Source: CALFCX01 sp964603025 (GTDB taxonomy: Bacteria > Margulisbacteria > WOR-1 > JAKLHX01). Taken from it: a stretch of 13,262 nt of DNA. A program made the translations under genes and the position numbers. The DNA lies in the NCBI GenBank assembly GCA_964603025.1, contig CAZRTO010000041.1:1-13262 (forward strand). The letters are read 5' to 3'. Positions within the stretch are counted from its first letter, which is position 1. Each line of letters begins with the position of its first letter. This document shows positions 6,091 through 12,078 of this stretch, piece by piece. The notes below the pieces were generated by a model, which did not search any database, was not told the DNA's origin, and worked only from the letters and a program-made list of their open reading frames with translations.

Positions 6091-6723
6091 GTGCTTAAAA
6101 AAAGCTTGGTCATCTTGTTGTTTACGGCGGCTGTTCTTGTGCCGGTTTTGAACGCTGAGCCGGTAAGGACTTATTATCCTGACGGGACAGTAAGGTCTGA
6201 ATTCAATTATCGCGGAGGGGCCAGGCACGGGGTCGGCAAGCTCTATTACCCGGACGGGACCCTCATGTCCGAGACCTACTATACTTTTAATGCGCAGGAC
6301 GGCCCCGCCAGGCAGTATTACGAGAACGGCAATCTCCGGTCTGAGGTCTATTACAAGATAGACAAAAAGGACGGCTCCGCGACGGCTTATTATGAGAACG
6401 GCAAGATATGGTCGGAGTTCTACTACCAGAACGATGTCAAGAACGGGATCTGCAAAACATATTATGAGAACGGCAATCTCATGTCCGAGATCCCTTATGT
6501 GAACGACCAGAGGGACGGCGTGGCCAGGGAATATTATGAGAACGGCAGTATAATGTCTGAATCCACCTATGCGGCGGACCTGAAGGACGGTCCGGCAAAG
6601 GAATTCTATGACAGCGGCAATATCATGAACGAATACATATACGACAAAGGCATTCCCGTCAAAGAGATCAGGCGTTACGACAGGAACGGCAGATTGATAT
6701 TCGTGGAGAAGCTGGATGGCTAG
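6091..6723 (+). CDS. Secreted MORN_2-repeat protein (YwqK-like)
   Basis: A 210-residue protein with a signal peptide (1-22, ending VLNA-E). The rest is almost entirely tandem MORN_2-type repeats with strict 24-residue spacing. Units begin at residues 28, 52, 76, 100, 124, 148, 172 and 196 (the last partial). The unit consensus is YYENGxxxSExxYxxxxxDGxAxx. Such proteins are often labelled YwqK-family antitoxins by homology, but no toxin gene is adjacent and the signal peptide argues for a periplasmic or surface role, probably as a beta-rich scaffold. The start is GTG 6091, with AAGGGAG 7 nt upstream; no better ATG exists. The stop overlaps the start of the next gene by 8 nt, so the two form an operon. 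The function is not known. Confidence 0.88.
   Translation: MLKKSLVILLFTAAVLVPVLNAEPVRTYYPDGTVRSEFNYRGGARHGVGKLYYPDGTLMSETYYTFNAQDGPARQYYENGNLRSEVYYKIDKKDGSATAYYENGKIWSEFYYQNDVKNGICKTYYENGNLMSEIPYVNDQRDGVAREYYENGSIMSESTYAADLKDGPAKEFYDSGNIMNEYIYDKGIPVKEIRRYDRNGRLIFVEKLDG
6172..6675 (+). repeat. Seven in-frame 72-bp tandem repeats coding MORN_2 units
   Basis: Seven consecutive 72-bp units start at 6172, 6244, 6316, 6388, 6460, 6532 and 6604, with no indel between them; a truncated eighth follows to 6720. Units 3-6 share ATGAGAACGGCA or a near-identical string at the same offset, so the middle units are most alike. The outer units (TATCCTGACGGGAC type, and the last) have diverged. Confidence 0.85.
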
Positions 6724-7048
6724 GTTGTCATATGTACTGCTGTGCGTTCTTCTGTTGTCCTCTTTGGCCTGCGCCCACTCTCCAAGCTCTGTATCTATCC
6801 AAAAGGAAGGGGAAAAGATAGAGATCTCTGTTGCGCACGCGGTGCGAGATCCAAAACATCATTATGTCAGCAACATCGCTGTGTATCTGGACGGTAAGCA
6901 GATCATAAACCAGGAATATAGCGGGCAGTTGGGCGGACACCAGCACGCGGTCTATATCATTCCCGGGCTGTCCAAAGGCAGCGAGATCAAAGCCGTTGCT
7001 ACCTGCAACAGAGTAGGGCAGAAGTCGGGCAAGATCAGGGTTGAATAG
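6716..7048 (+). CDS. Secreted desulfoferrodoxin/superoxide-reductase-like (SORL) small protein, incomplete iron site
   Basis: A 110-residue protein with a signal peptide (1-20, SSLACA; Cys19 could be a non-canonical lipidation site). The mature part resembles the Ig-like SORL/desulfoferrodoxin fold found as small periplasmic proteins: VAHAVRDPKHHYVSNIAVYLDGK (39-61) corresponds to the HPM...HYI segment, with His41 and His48/49 as the usual ligands. ATCNRVGQKSG (95-105) corresponds to the CNxHG loop. Cys97 is kept, but the usual histidine is Val100, and no N-terminal ligand histidine is evident before residue 41. Superoxide reductase activity is therefore doubtful; another metal site or a structural role is possible. 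ATG 6716 has GGAG at 6705-6708 and overlaps the MORN gene stop. SoxZ-like relatives share the fold and are an alternative. Confidence 0.6.
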   Translation: MARLSYVLLCVLLLSSLACAHSPSSVSIQKEGEKIEISVAHAVRDPKHHYVSNIAVYLDGKQIINQEYSGQLGGHQHAVYIIPGLSKGSEIKAVATCNRVGQKSGKIRVE

Positions 7049-7060
7049 ATACCTGTAGAG

Positions 7061-8419
7061 TTATCTTCTCTTGTCCATCGAGACGTATTTTTTTGCCGGG
7101 GAAACGTTCTTATATGCGGGTCTTATGATCCTCTTTGATACCATAAGTTCTTCTATCCTGTGCGCCATCCACCCTGATATTCTGGCCATGGCAAATAGCG
7201 GAGTGTAGAGCTCTTCGCTTATACCGAGGCAGTCATACACGAACCCTGAGAAGAAATCGACGTTGGGGGCTATGATCTTGCCGGTCCCTTTGAGATCGTA
7301 AAATGCCTGCGGAACGATCTCCTCCAGGTTGAGGTAAAGCGCCAGTTCGTCCTCTTTGTTCTTTTCTTTGGCCAGCCGCAGAGCATAGTCCTTAAGGACT
7401 ATGGCCCTGGGGTCTGATTTGGTGTAGACCGCGTGCCCAAAACCGTAGATCTTTCCGCTCCTGTCGCCGGCTTCCTGATTGAGGAGCCTGTTGACATAGC
7501 CCCTGATCTCGTCCTTATTGCTCCAGTCCTTCACATTCTTCTTTATATCGATCATCATATCCATAACGCTCTTGTTCGCGCCGCCGTGAAGAGGCCCTTT
7601 CAGGGATGCTATCGCTGCGGCGATGGCCGAGTAGGAATCGGTCCCGCTGGATGATGTGACCCTGGTCGCGAAGGTAGAGTTGTTTCCGCCTCCGTGGTCC
7701 GCGTGGAGTATGAGAAGCACGTCAAGCACCTGTGCTTCGGTCTTGGTGTAAGAATGGTCCTTTCTCAGCATATAGAAAAAGTTCTCGGCCGTTGTCAGGG
7801 AATCATTTGGCGGCTGGATGAAAAGCGGAGCGTTGTTGAACTTTGCCATCATCGCGTGATAGGCGTGGACTATTATTACAGGGAACTTGGCTACCAGCGA
7901 TATCGCCTGTTGTATGAGATTGTCTATGGAAAGGTCGTCGGCTTTGGGATCGGAACTGTAAAGCGCCAGCACGGCGCGGGCCAGGCTGTTCATTATGTTC
8001 CTGGACCTGAAGTTGAGGATTATGTCGCGCGTAAAATTCTCTGGGAGATGTCTTTCGGCGGCATACGCGTCGAGGAATTCCTTGAATTCCCTTTTTTTCG
8101 GGAGTTCCCCGAAGAGCAGGAGATAGGCGACCTCTTCAAAGCCGAAGCGGTCCTCCTGCCGTATTCCCTCAATTATATCCCGGACGTTCCGCCCCCTGTA
8201 CTCCAGCCGCCCCTCTACCGGGACCACATCCTCGTCTATCTTTTCATAGCCGATGACCGTGGATATCCTGGTCAGGCCGACCAGGACGCCGCTACCGTCC
8301 TCGTTGCGCAATCCGCGCTTGACGTTGTATTTCTTGAAAAGGTCCGGGCTTATGAAATTGTTTGCCGCGCACTTTTCATGCAGCTTATTTATGATGTCTT
8401 CCCTTTTTGTTGGTTCCAT
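7061..8419 (-). CDS. gltA: Citrate synthase
   Basis: A 452-residue citrate synthase that condenses acetyl-CoA with oxaloacetate at entry to the TCA cycle. All active-site blocks are present: LHADHGGGNNST (238-249), GPLHGGANKS (275-284) with catalytic His278, YGFGHAVYTKSDPRA (325-339) with His329 and Arg337, and PNVDFFSG (385-392) with catalytic Asp388. An N-terminal extension of about 40 residues precedes the GLTRISTVIGYEK segment. This arrangement is like that of anaerobe-type enzymes sometimes annotated citrate/2-methylcitrate synthase, so methylcitrate activity cannot be excluded. No prp or other TCA genes lie beside it. ATG 8419 is preceded by TTTTTTTA rather than a Shine-Dalgarno sequence, with a TATGAT -10 box 12 nt upstream. 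The 3' end faces the SORL-like gene across 12 nt with no visible terminator. Confidence 0.96.
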   Translation of the reverse strand: MEPTKREDIINKLHEKCAANNFISPDLFKKYNVKRGLRNEDGSGVLVGLTRISTVIGYEKIDEDVVPVEGRLEYRGRNVRDIIEGIRQEDRFGFEEVAYLLLFGELPKKREFKEFLDAYAAERHLPENFTRDIILNFRSRNIMNSLARAVLALYSSDPKADDLSIDNLIQQAISLVAKFPVIIVHAYHAMMAKFNNAPLFIQPPNDSLTTAENFFYMLRKDHSYTKTEAQVLDVLLILHADHGGGNNSTFATRVTSSSGTDSYSAIAAAIASLKGPLHGGANKSVMDMMIDIKKNVKDWSNKDEIRGYVNRLLNQEAGDRSGKIYGFGHAVYTKSDPRAIVLKDYALRLAKEKNKEDELALYLNLEEIVPQAFYDLKGTGKIIAPNVDFFSGFVYDCLGISEELYTPLFAMARISGWMAHRIEELMVSKRIIRPAYKNVSPAKKYVSMDKRR

Positions 8420-8431
8420 TAAAAAAATGAT

Positions 8432-8473
8432 ATCATAAAGATGGCGCGATTGTAAGGGTCTATCCAGTGGATA
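8432..8473 (-). promoter_or_regulatory. Citrate synthase upstream region: -10 box and inverted repeat
   Basis: On the minus strand TATGAT (plus 8437-8432) is a 5/6 -10 match, 12 nt before ATG 8419. It overlaps a 10-bp palindrome ATGATATCAT (8427-8436). Further upstream, TATCCAGTGGATA (8461-8473) is a perfect 6-bp inverted repeat around one base, just beyond where a -35 would lie, a reasonable position for an operator. No -35 consensus is seen. The operator reading is speculative. Confidence 0.35.
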
Positions 8474-8497
8474 TTGGCAAAAACCAGCGAGTGAATT

Positions 8498-8809
8498 TTA
8501 TGTTATTTCTGAAAATTTTTGGTACGCGTTCTCAGCACTTTCAGTCTTCGCATTTTGTTTAACTTTTGATTCGAAATATTTGCCTTTGATTAAGCCCTCA
8601 AAATATCCTTTCGCCCATTTGTTCTTAATTCCGTTTGCCAGCTCTTCTTTTGATATTTTTCCATCTCCATCAGTGTCGTAATCGTCAAAATTTTCGCCTT
8701 CCATTGATGCCGCGAATTCATCTCTGTCGATATATCCATCATCATTTTGATCTATTTTTCCGTGCATTTCTCCAAAAGTCATATTGTCGGCAGCATTGGT
8801 TTGTGTCAT
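8498..8809 (-). CDS. Small two-EF-hand calcium-binding protein
   Basis: A 103-residue protein without signal peptide or membrane segment, so probably cytoplasmic. Two canonical 12-residue EF-hand loops are present: DQNDDGYIDRDE at 20-31 and DTDGDGKISKEE at 45-56. Each has Asp1, Asn/Asp3, Asp5, Gly6, a hydrophobic residue at 8 and Glu12, so both should bind Ca2+. The C-terminal half (57-103) is lysine-rich and helical, with no recognised domain. ATG 8809 is preceded by AAAGGTG, a moderate ribosome-binding site. By hand count over 8521-8700 the gene is about 38% G+C, against about 55% for a sampled 60-base line of the citrate synthase gene, which suggests separate origin or relaxed selection. 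It is upstream of citrate synthase in the same direction with a 78-nt gap. Its partner or role is unknown. Confidence 0.85.
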   Translation of the reverse strand: MTQTNAADNMTFGEMHGKIDQNDDGYIDRDEFAASMEGENFDDYDTDGDGKISKEELANGIKNKWAKGYFEGLIKGKYFESKVKQNAKTESAENAYQKFSEIT

Positions 8810-8871
8810 GGATTAATCACCTTTCTATATACTTATCGTCAGTTATTTTGAAAAACTTGCATGTTCCTGCC

Positions 8872-8902
8872 AAAAAAAAGCCCCCCGGAATGACCGGGGG
8901 GC
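8872..8902 (-). terminator. Rho-independent terminator of the bactofilin-like gene
   Basis: On the minus strand GCCCCCCGG (plus 8902-8894) and CCGGGGGGC (plus 8888-8880) form a perfect 9-bp GC stem with a 5-nt loop, followed by eight T (plus 8879-8872). It starts 28 nt after the stop of the gene at 8931-9797. This is the strongest terminator in the window. Confidence 0.93.
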
Positions 8903-8930
8903 CTACAAGCCAAACGCTAAAAAAGAAAGC

Positions 8931-9797
8931 TTAGCCTTCTCCGAGCCTGCTCATCCAGCTGGCGCCGATCGCCATTGTGCCTACGACCAGGTTGACCAGA
9001 GCCCCTATTACGGGGATCAGGCCTATAACGGTGAGGAGCACTATGCCCCATATGATCTCCGTTACCATGGGCTGGTTGTAGCGTCTAAGGCTTGCCAGCA
9101 GTTTTTTGCCAAGGACCTGGCTGACGGCTATGTATCCCAGGACCAGCGCTACCCCGTACACTACGAACTCGAGTATGACGAGAGGTATTCCGATGATGCT
9201 CACCACCAGAAGCAGCGCGATAGGCAGAGCGAGCGCTATCCACAAAAGCCCCCACAGAAAAGCCTTAAGCGGAGCGTTCTCGATGGATACAGCCACCCAG
9301 CCGACCCTTTTGGGGAACAAAAATCCCGCCGCTATGCCTATGGCGAGTATTCCGAGAAAGGTCAAGAGGCTTGCGAACAGTTGCGCGGCCAGTATGGCCG
9401 ACGGAGCGACTTTTGTGCCGATATCAGTGGCTGAACAGAACATTTGCGGCATGGGGACCTCCTTCATCTGCCCGGCTACTTTGGCCTCCGGGTCTTTTTT
9501 TATATTTCCGCCTATTGAAACCACGTTTCCATGGACCCTGGCGGTCGGGCCGAGCACTACGGAGCCGCCTATAGCCACGGCGTCCTCAGCTATTTCACCG
9601 GCCACGCCTACGGAGGCGCCTATCGCCACGGCCGTCCTGACCAGCGTGTTCTCCGGCACCATCACGTTCTCGCCGACCTTTACGATCTCAGCAAGAGATA
9701 TATCGTAGTTGCCGGGGATCTCGGCAGTGGTGGCGGCCTGGACCGTGAACAGCGCGGAAACGGCCAGCAGGGTCATAAAAAGTTTTTTGAGATTCAT
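8931..9797 (-). CDS. Bactofilin-like (polymer-forming) beta-helix protein fused to a membrane domain
   Basis: A 288-residue envelope protein. Residues 1-21 form a signal peptide (MNLKKLFMTLLAVSALFTVQA). Residues 40-110 hold short beta-helix repeats of bactofilin type (VAIGASVGVAG, AVAIGGSVVLG, VVSIGGNIKK; period about 17-18). Residues 133-285 contain about four hydrophobic segments (near 135-160, 178-203, 205-229 and 248-280). The beta-helix should lie on the periplasmic side because of the signal peptide, unlike cytoplasmic bactofilins. Domain-level homologues are usually called polymer-forming proteins of unknown role. ATG 9797 has a near-ideal AGGAGG (plus 9808-9803) 5 nt upstream. The gene diverges from the EF-G-like gene and ends at a strong terminator, so it is monocistronic. 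Confidence 0.8.
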   Translation of the reverse strand: MNLKKLFMTLLAVSALFTVQAATTAEIPGNYDISLAEIVKVGENVMVPENTLVRTAVAIGASVGVAGEIAEDAVAIGGSVVLGPTARVHGNVVSIGGNIKKDPEAKVAGQMKEVPMPQMFCSATDIGTKVAPSAILAAQLFASLLTFLGILAIGIAAGFLFPKRVGWVAVSIENAPLKAFLWGLLWIALALPIALLLVVSIIGIPLVILEFVVYGVALVLGYIAVSQVLGKKLLASLRRYNQPMVTEIIWGIVLLTVIGLIPVIGALVNLVVGTMAIGASWMSRLGEG

Positions 9798-9870
9798 CCG
9801 ATCCTCCTTTCCTTTTTATTGCTCCTTGCGCCATCATTTGTGTATACGGCGGGGAGATCGACCGGAAAAT

Positions 9871-9899
9871 ATTCTACAACAGTAAGGGATAATTTGCAA
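9871..9899 (-). promoter_or_regulatory. Promoter of the bactofilin-like gene (-35 TTGCAA, -10 TAGAAT)
   Basis: On the minus strand TTGCAA (plus 9899-9894), a 17-bp spacer, then TAGAAT (plus 9876-9871). Transcription would start near 9864, giving a leader of about 65 nt that contains the AGGAGG site. The -35 hexamer is self-complementary and is the same six base pairs used by the divergent promoter. Confidence 0.55.
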
Positions 9900-9922
9900 G
9901 GATGTTTTATGTGTGTTAAAAT
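9894..9922 (+). promoter_or_regulatory. Promoter of the EF-G-like gene (-35 TTGCAA, extended -10 TGTTAAAAT)
   Basis: TTGCAA (9894-9899), a 17-bp spacer, then TAAAAT (9917-9922) preceded by TGT. Initiation is expected near 9929, about 29 nt before ATG 9958. The -35 is shared with the divergent gene. Confidence 0.65.
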
Positions 9923-9957
9923 CGTTGCAACTAAAATTTGTTTCAAGGAGAAGCCTT

Positions 9958-12036
9958 ATGAAACAATATCCCCCAGGCAGGATCAAGAACGTCGCCCTGA
10001 TCGGCCACTCAGGCTCCGGCAAGACCTCACTTTCCGAGACCATGCTTTTCAACTCCAAGGTGACCAGCCGCATCGGTTCCGTCAACGAAGGAAATACCGT
10101 CTCCGATTTTGATCCCGAAGAGATAAAAAGGAAGATAAGCGTAAGGACTTCGGTCATGACCTTTGAGTACAAGGACTACAAGATCAACCTCATAGATACG
10201 CCCGGTTTTGCTGATTTCGCGGGGGAGGCGGTGTCCGGGCTTTTTGCGGCCGACTGCGCGGTCTTTACCGCGTGCGCCGTATCCGGGCTGGGGGTCGGCG
10301 CCCAGGAAATGTGGCGGCTGGCCGACGACGACAATCTCCCGAGGATAATATTCATCAACAGGATGGACAAGGAAAGGGCCGATTTTTACGCGGTGTTCGA
10401 CCTGCTGAGGGAGGCTTTCGGCAAAGATGTGATCCCGGTGCATATACCCATAGGCAAAGAAGCGGGCTTTTCCGGTGTGGTGGACGTTCTGACAAAAAAA
10501 GCTTACAGGTTCGACAACGGAGAGCCGGTCGAGATCCCGGTCCCGGACGACCTTAAGGGTGTCATGGAAAAGTACAGGGACATGCTGATAGAAGAGGTAG
10601 TGGAGATAGATGAACAGTTGCTTGAGAAGTTCATGAACAACCAGGATATATCTGATGAAGAGGTCGCCCAGGCCTTTCAGCAGTCGGTTGACCACAAAAA
10701 GATATATCCCGTGCTCTGCGGCAGTGCGGTCAAGAACATAGGCGTCAGCCTGCTTGAAGAGGCCATGGAGCACTGGCTTCCGGGCGCGGACGAGCGCGTG
10801 CTGAAAGGGATCGACGGGACCGAAAGGAGACCTTCGGAAAAAGATCCTTTTTCCGGCTATGTGTTCATGACAGCCGTGGAGCCTCATGTGGGCGAGCTGT
10901 CCTATGTGCGCGTACTGTCCGGCACGCTCAATCATTCAAGTTCGGCGCTCAATTCTTCAAAGAACCTGCAGGAACGGGTCGGGCAGATATTTTTCATGAA
11001 AGGCAAGAACAGGGAAGAGACGCCTTCGGCGGTAGCGGGGGATATTATAGCCCTGCCCAAACTGAAAGGGACCTCGACCGGCGATACTCTTTGCGAGGCG
11101 TCAAAACCGGTCGTATACCAAAAGGCCAAATACCCGGAGCCCGTACTTTCCATATCAGTCAAACCCAAGTCCAAGGCGGACCAGGAAAAAATGGGCACCG
11201 CTCTCAACGCCCTCATGCACGAGGACCCGACCTTTTTTGTGAGCCACAATACCGAAACTAAAGAGACTATCATTTCCGGTCTGGGGGATGTTCATCTGGA
11301 AGTGATGCTTGAGCGCCAGAAGAGGCGCTTTGGCGTGGAGATAGAGGCCGGGGCCCCGCGCATTGCCTACAGGGAGGCCATAAAGGGCAGGGCAAAATCC
11401 CAGGGAAAGTACAAAAAGCAGTCCGGAGGCCGCGGGCAGTACGGCGACTGCTGGCTTGATATAGAACCTCTTCCCCGGGGAAAGGGGTTTGAGTTCATCG
11501 ATAAGATAGTAGGCGGCGTGATACCAAAGAATTACATACCGGCCGTGGAAAAAGGCATACGCGAGGCCATGGCAGCCGGCGTGATCGCGGGATATCCGGT
11601 CATGGACGTGAAAGTGACTCTGGTGGACGGGTCATATCACGAAGTGGATTCATCTGACCTGGCGTTCAAGATCGCCGGTTCCATGGGCTTTAAGAAAGGG
11701 TTTACCGAAGCGCGGCCGGTGATACTGGAGCCGATAATGACCATGGAGATCAGCATCCCGGACGACTGCGTGGGGGATGTTGTTTCGGACCTCAACCGCA
11801 AAAGGGGCAAAATACTCGGAATGGAACCGGGTGCGGGAAAGTCGCAGACGGTAAAAGCTCTGGTGCCCGCGTCCGAAACGGCAAAGTACGCGTCGGACCT
11901 AAGATCGATAAGCAGAGGGAGAGGTCATTTTACTTCCAGGTTCTCGCATTACGAAGAAGCTCCGGCCAAAACGCAGGCGGATCTGACGGCCAAATACGGG
12001 GCTCTCAAAGCGGCAGGGGAGCTGGGGGCGAAGTAG
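9958..12036 (+). CDS. Elongation factor G-like GTPase (EF-G2-type paralogue)
   Basis: A 692-residue translational GTPase with the five-domain EF-G layout. G1 GHSGSGKT is at 16-23, G3 DTPG at 80-83, G4 NRMD at 134-137 and G5 GSAV near 256. Domain III carries SGLGDVHLEVMLERQKRRFG. Domain IV has YKKQSGGRGQYGDCW and the GxxHxVDSSDLAFKIAGSMGFK-like segment. Domain V has EPIMTMEISIPDDCVGDVV. The short switch I (SDFDPEEIKRKISVRTS, 49-65) lacks the canonical RGITI and has Ser61 where EF-G has its Mg-binding Thr. This, with the GGRGQYGD loop, places it in the EF-G-like/EF-G2 group rather than the main fusA. Its exact role is unsettled. No rps12/rps7/tuf genes flank it, as they often do true fusA. ATG 9958 follows AAGGAG (9945-9950). 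Confidence 0.93.
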   Translation: MKQYPPGRIKNVALIGHSGSGKTSLSETMLFNSKVTSRIGSVNEGNTVSDFDPEEIKRKISVRTSVMTFEYKDYKINLIDTPGFADFAGEAVSGLFAADCAVFTACAVSGLGVGAQEMWRLADDDNLPRIIFINRMDKERADFYAVFDLLREAFGKDVIPVHIPIGKEAGFSGVVDVLTKKAYRFDNGEPVEIPVPDDLKGVMEKYRDMLIEEVVEIDEQLLEKFMNNQDISDEEVAQAFQQSVDHKKIYPVLCGSAVKNIGVSLLEEAMEHWLPGADERVLKGIDGTERRPSEKDPFSGYVFMTAVEPHVGELSYVRVLSGTLNHSSSALNSSKNLQERVGQIFFMKGKNREETPSAVAGDIIALPKLKGTSTGDTLCEASKPVVYQKAKYPEPVLSISVKPKSKADQEKMGTALNALMHEDPTFFVSHNTETKETIISGLGDVHLEVMLERQKRRFGVEIEAGAPRIAYREAIKGRAKSQGKYKKQSGGRGQYGDCWLDIEPLPRGKGFEFIDKIVGGVIPKNYIPAVEKGIREAMAAGVIAGYPVMDVKVTLVDGSYHEVDSSDLAFKIAGSMGFKKGFTEARPVILEPIMTMEISIPDDCVGDVVSDLNRKRGKILGMEPGAGKSQTVKALVPASETAKYASDLRSISRGRGHFTSRFSHYEEAPAKTQADLTAKYGALKAAGELGAK

Positions 12037-12078
12037 TAAGGAGCAAGTAGTAAGGAGTAAGGAGCAAGGAGTGAGGTT
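12030..12078 (+). repeat. Heptanucleotide tandem repeat, consensus YAAGGAG, in the intergenic gap
   Basis: Seven-nt units follow each other without gaps: GAAGTAG (12030), TAAGGAG (12037), CAAGTAG (12044), TAAGGAG (12051), TAAGGAG (12058), CAAGGAG (12065) and a degenerate TGAGGTT (12072). The first unit includes the stop of the EF-G-like gene and the last ones include the start of the lipoprotein gene. Each perfect unit contains AAGGAG, so the repeat also supplies the ribosome-binding site. Confidence 0.8.

Noticed and set aside
7694..8422. Long open frame (242 codons) on the plus strand antisense to citrate synthase
   Set aside because: It lies wholly opposite a gene with complete catalytic motifs, shows no recognisable domain, and reflects codon bias of the real gene.
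8461..8473. TATCCAGTGGATA read as a terminator of the EF-hand gene
   Set aside because: The stem is 6 bp with a 1-nt loop and no T tract follows on the minus strand; an operator is more plausible.
10027..10935. Open frame of 302 codons on the minus strand within the EF-G-like gene
   Set aside because: It is antisense to the GTPase domain with all G motifs intact. The composition is His/Arg/Tyr-rich as expected for a shadow frame.
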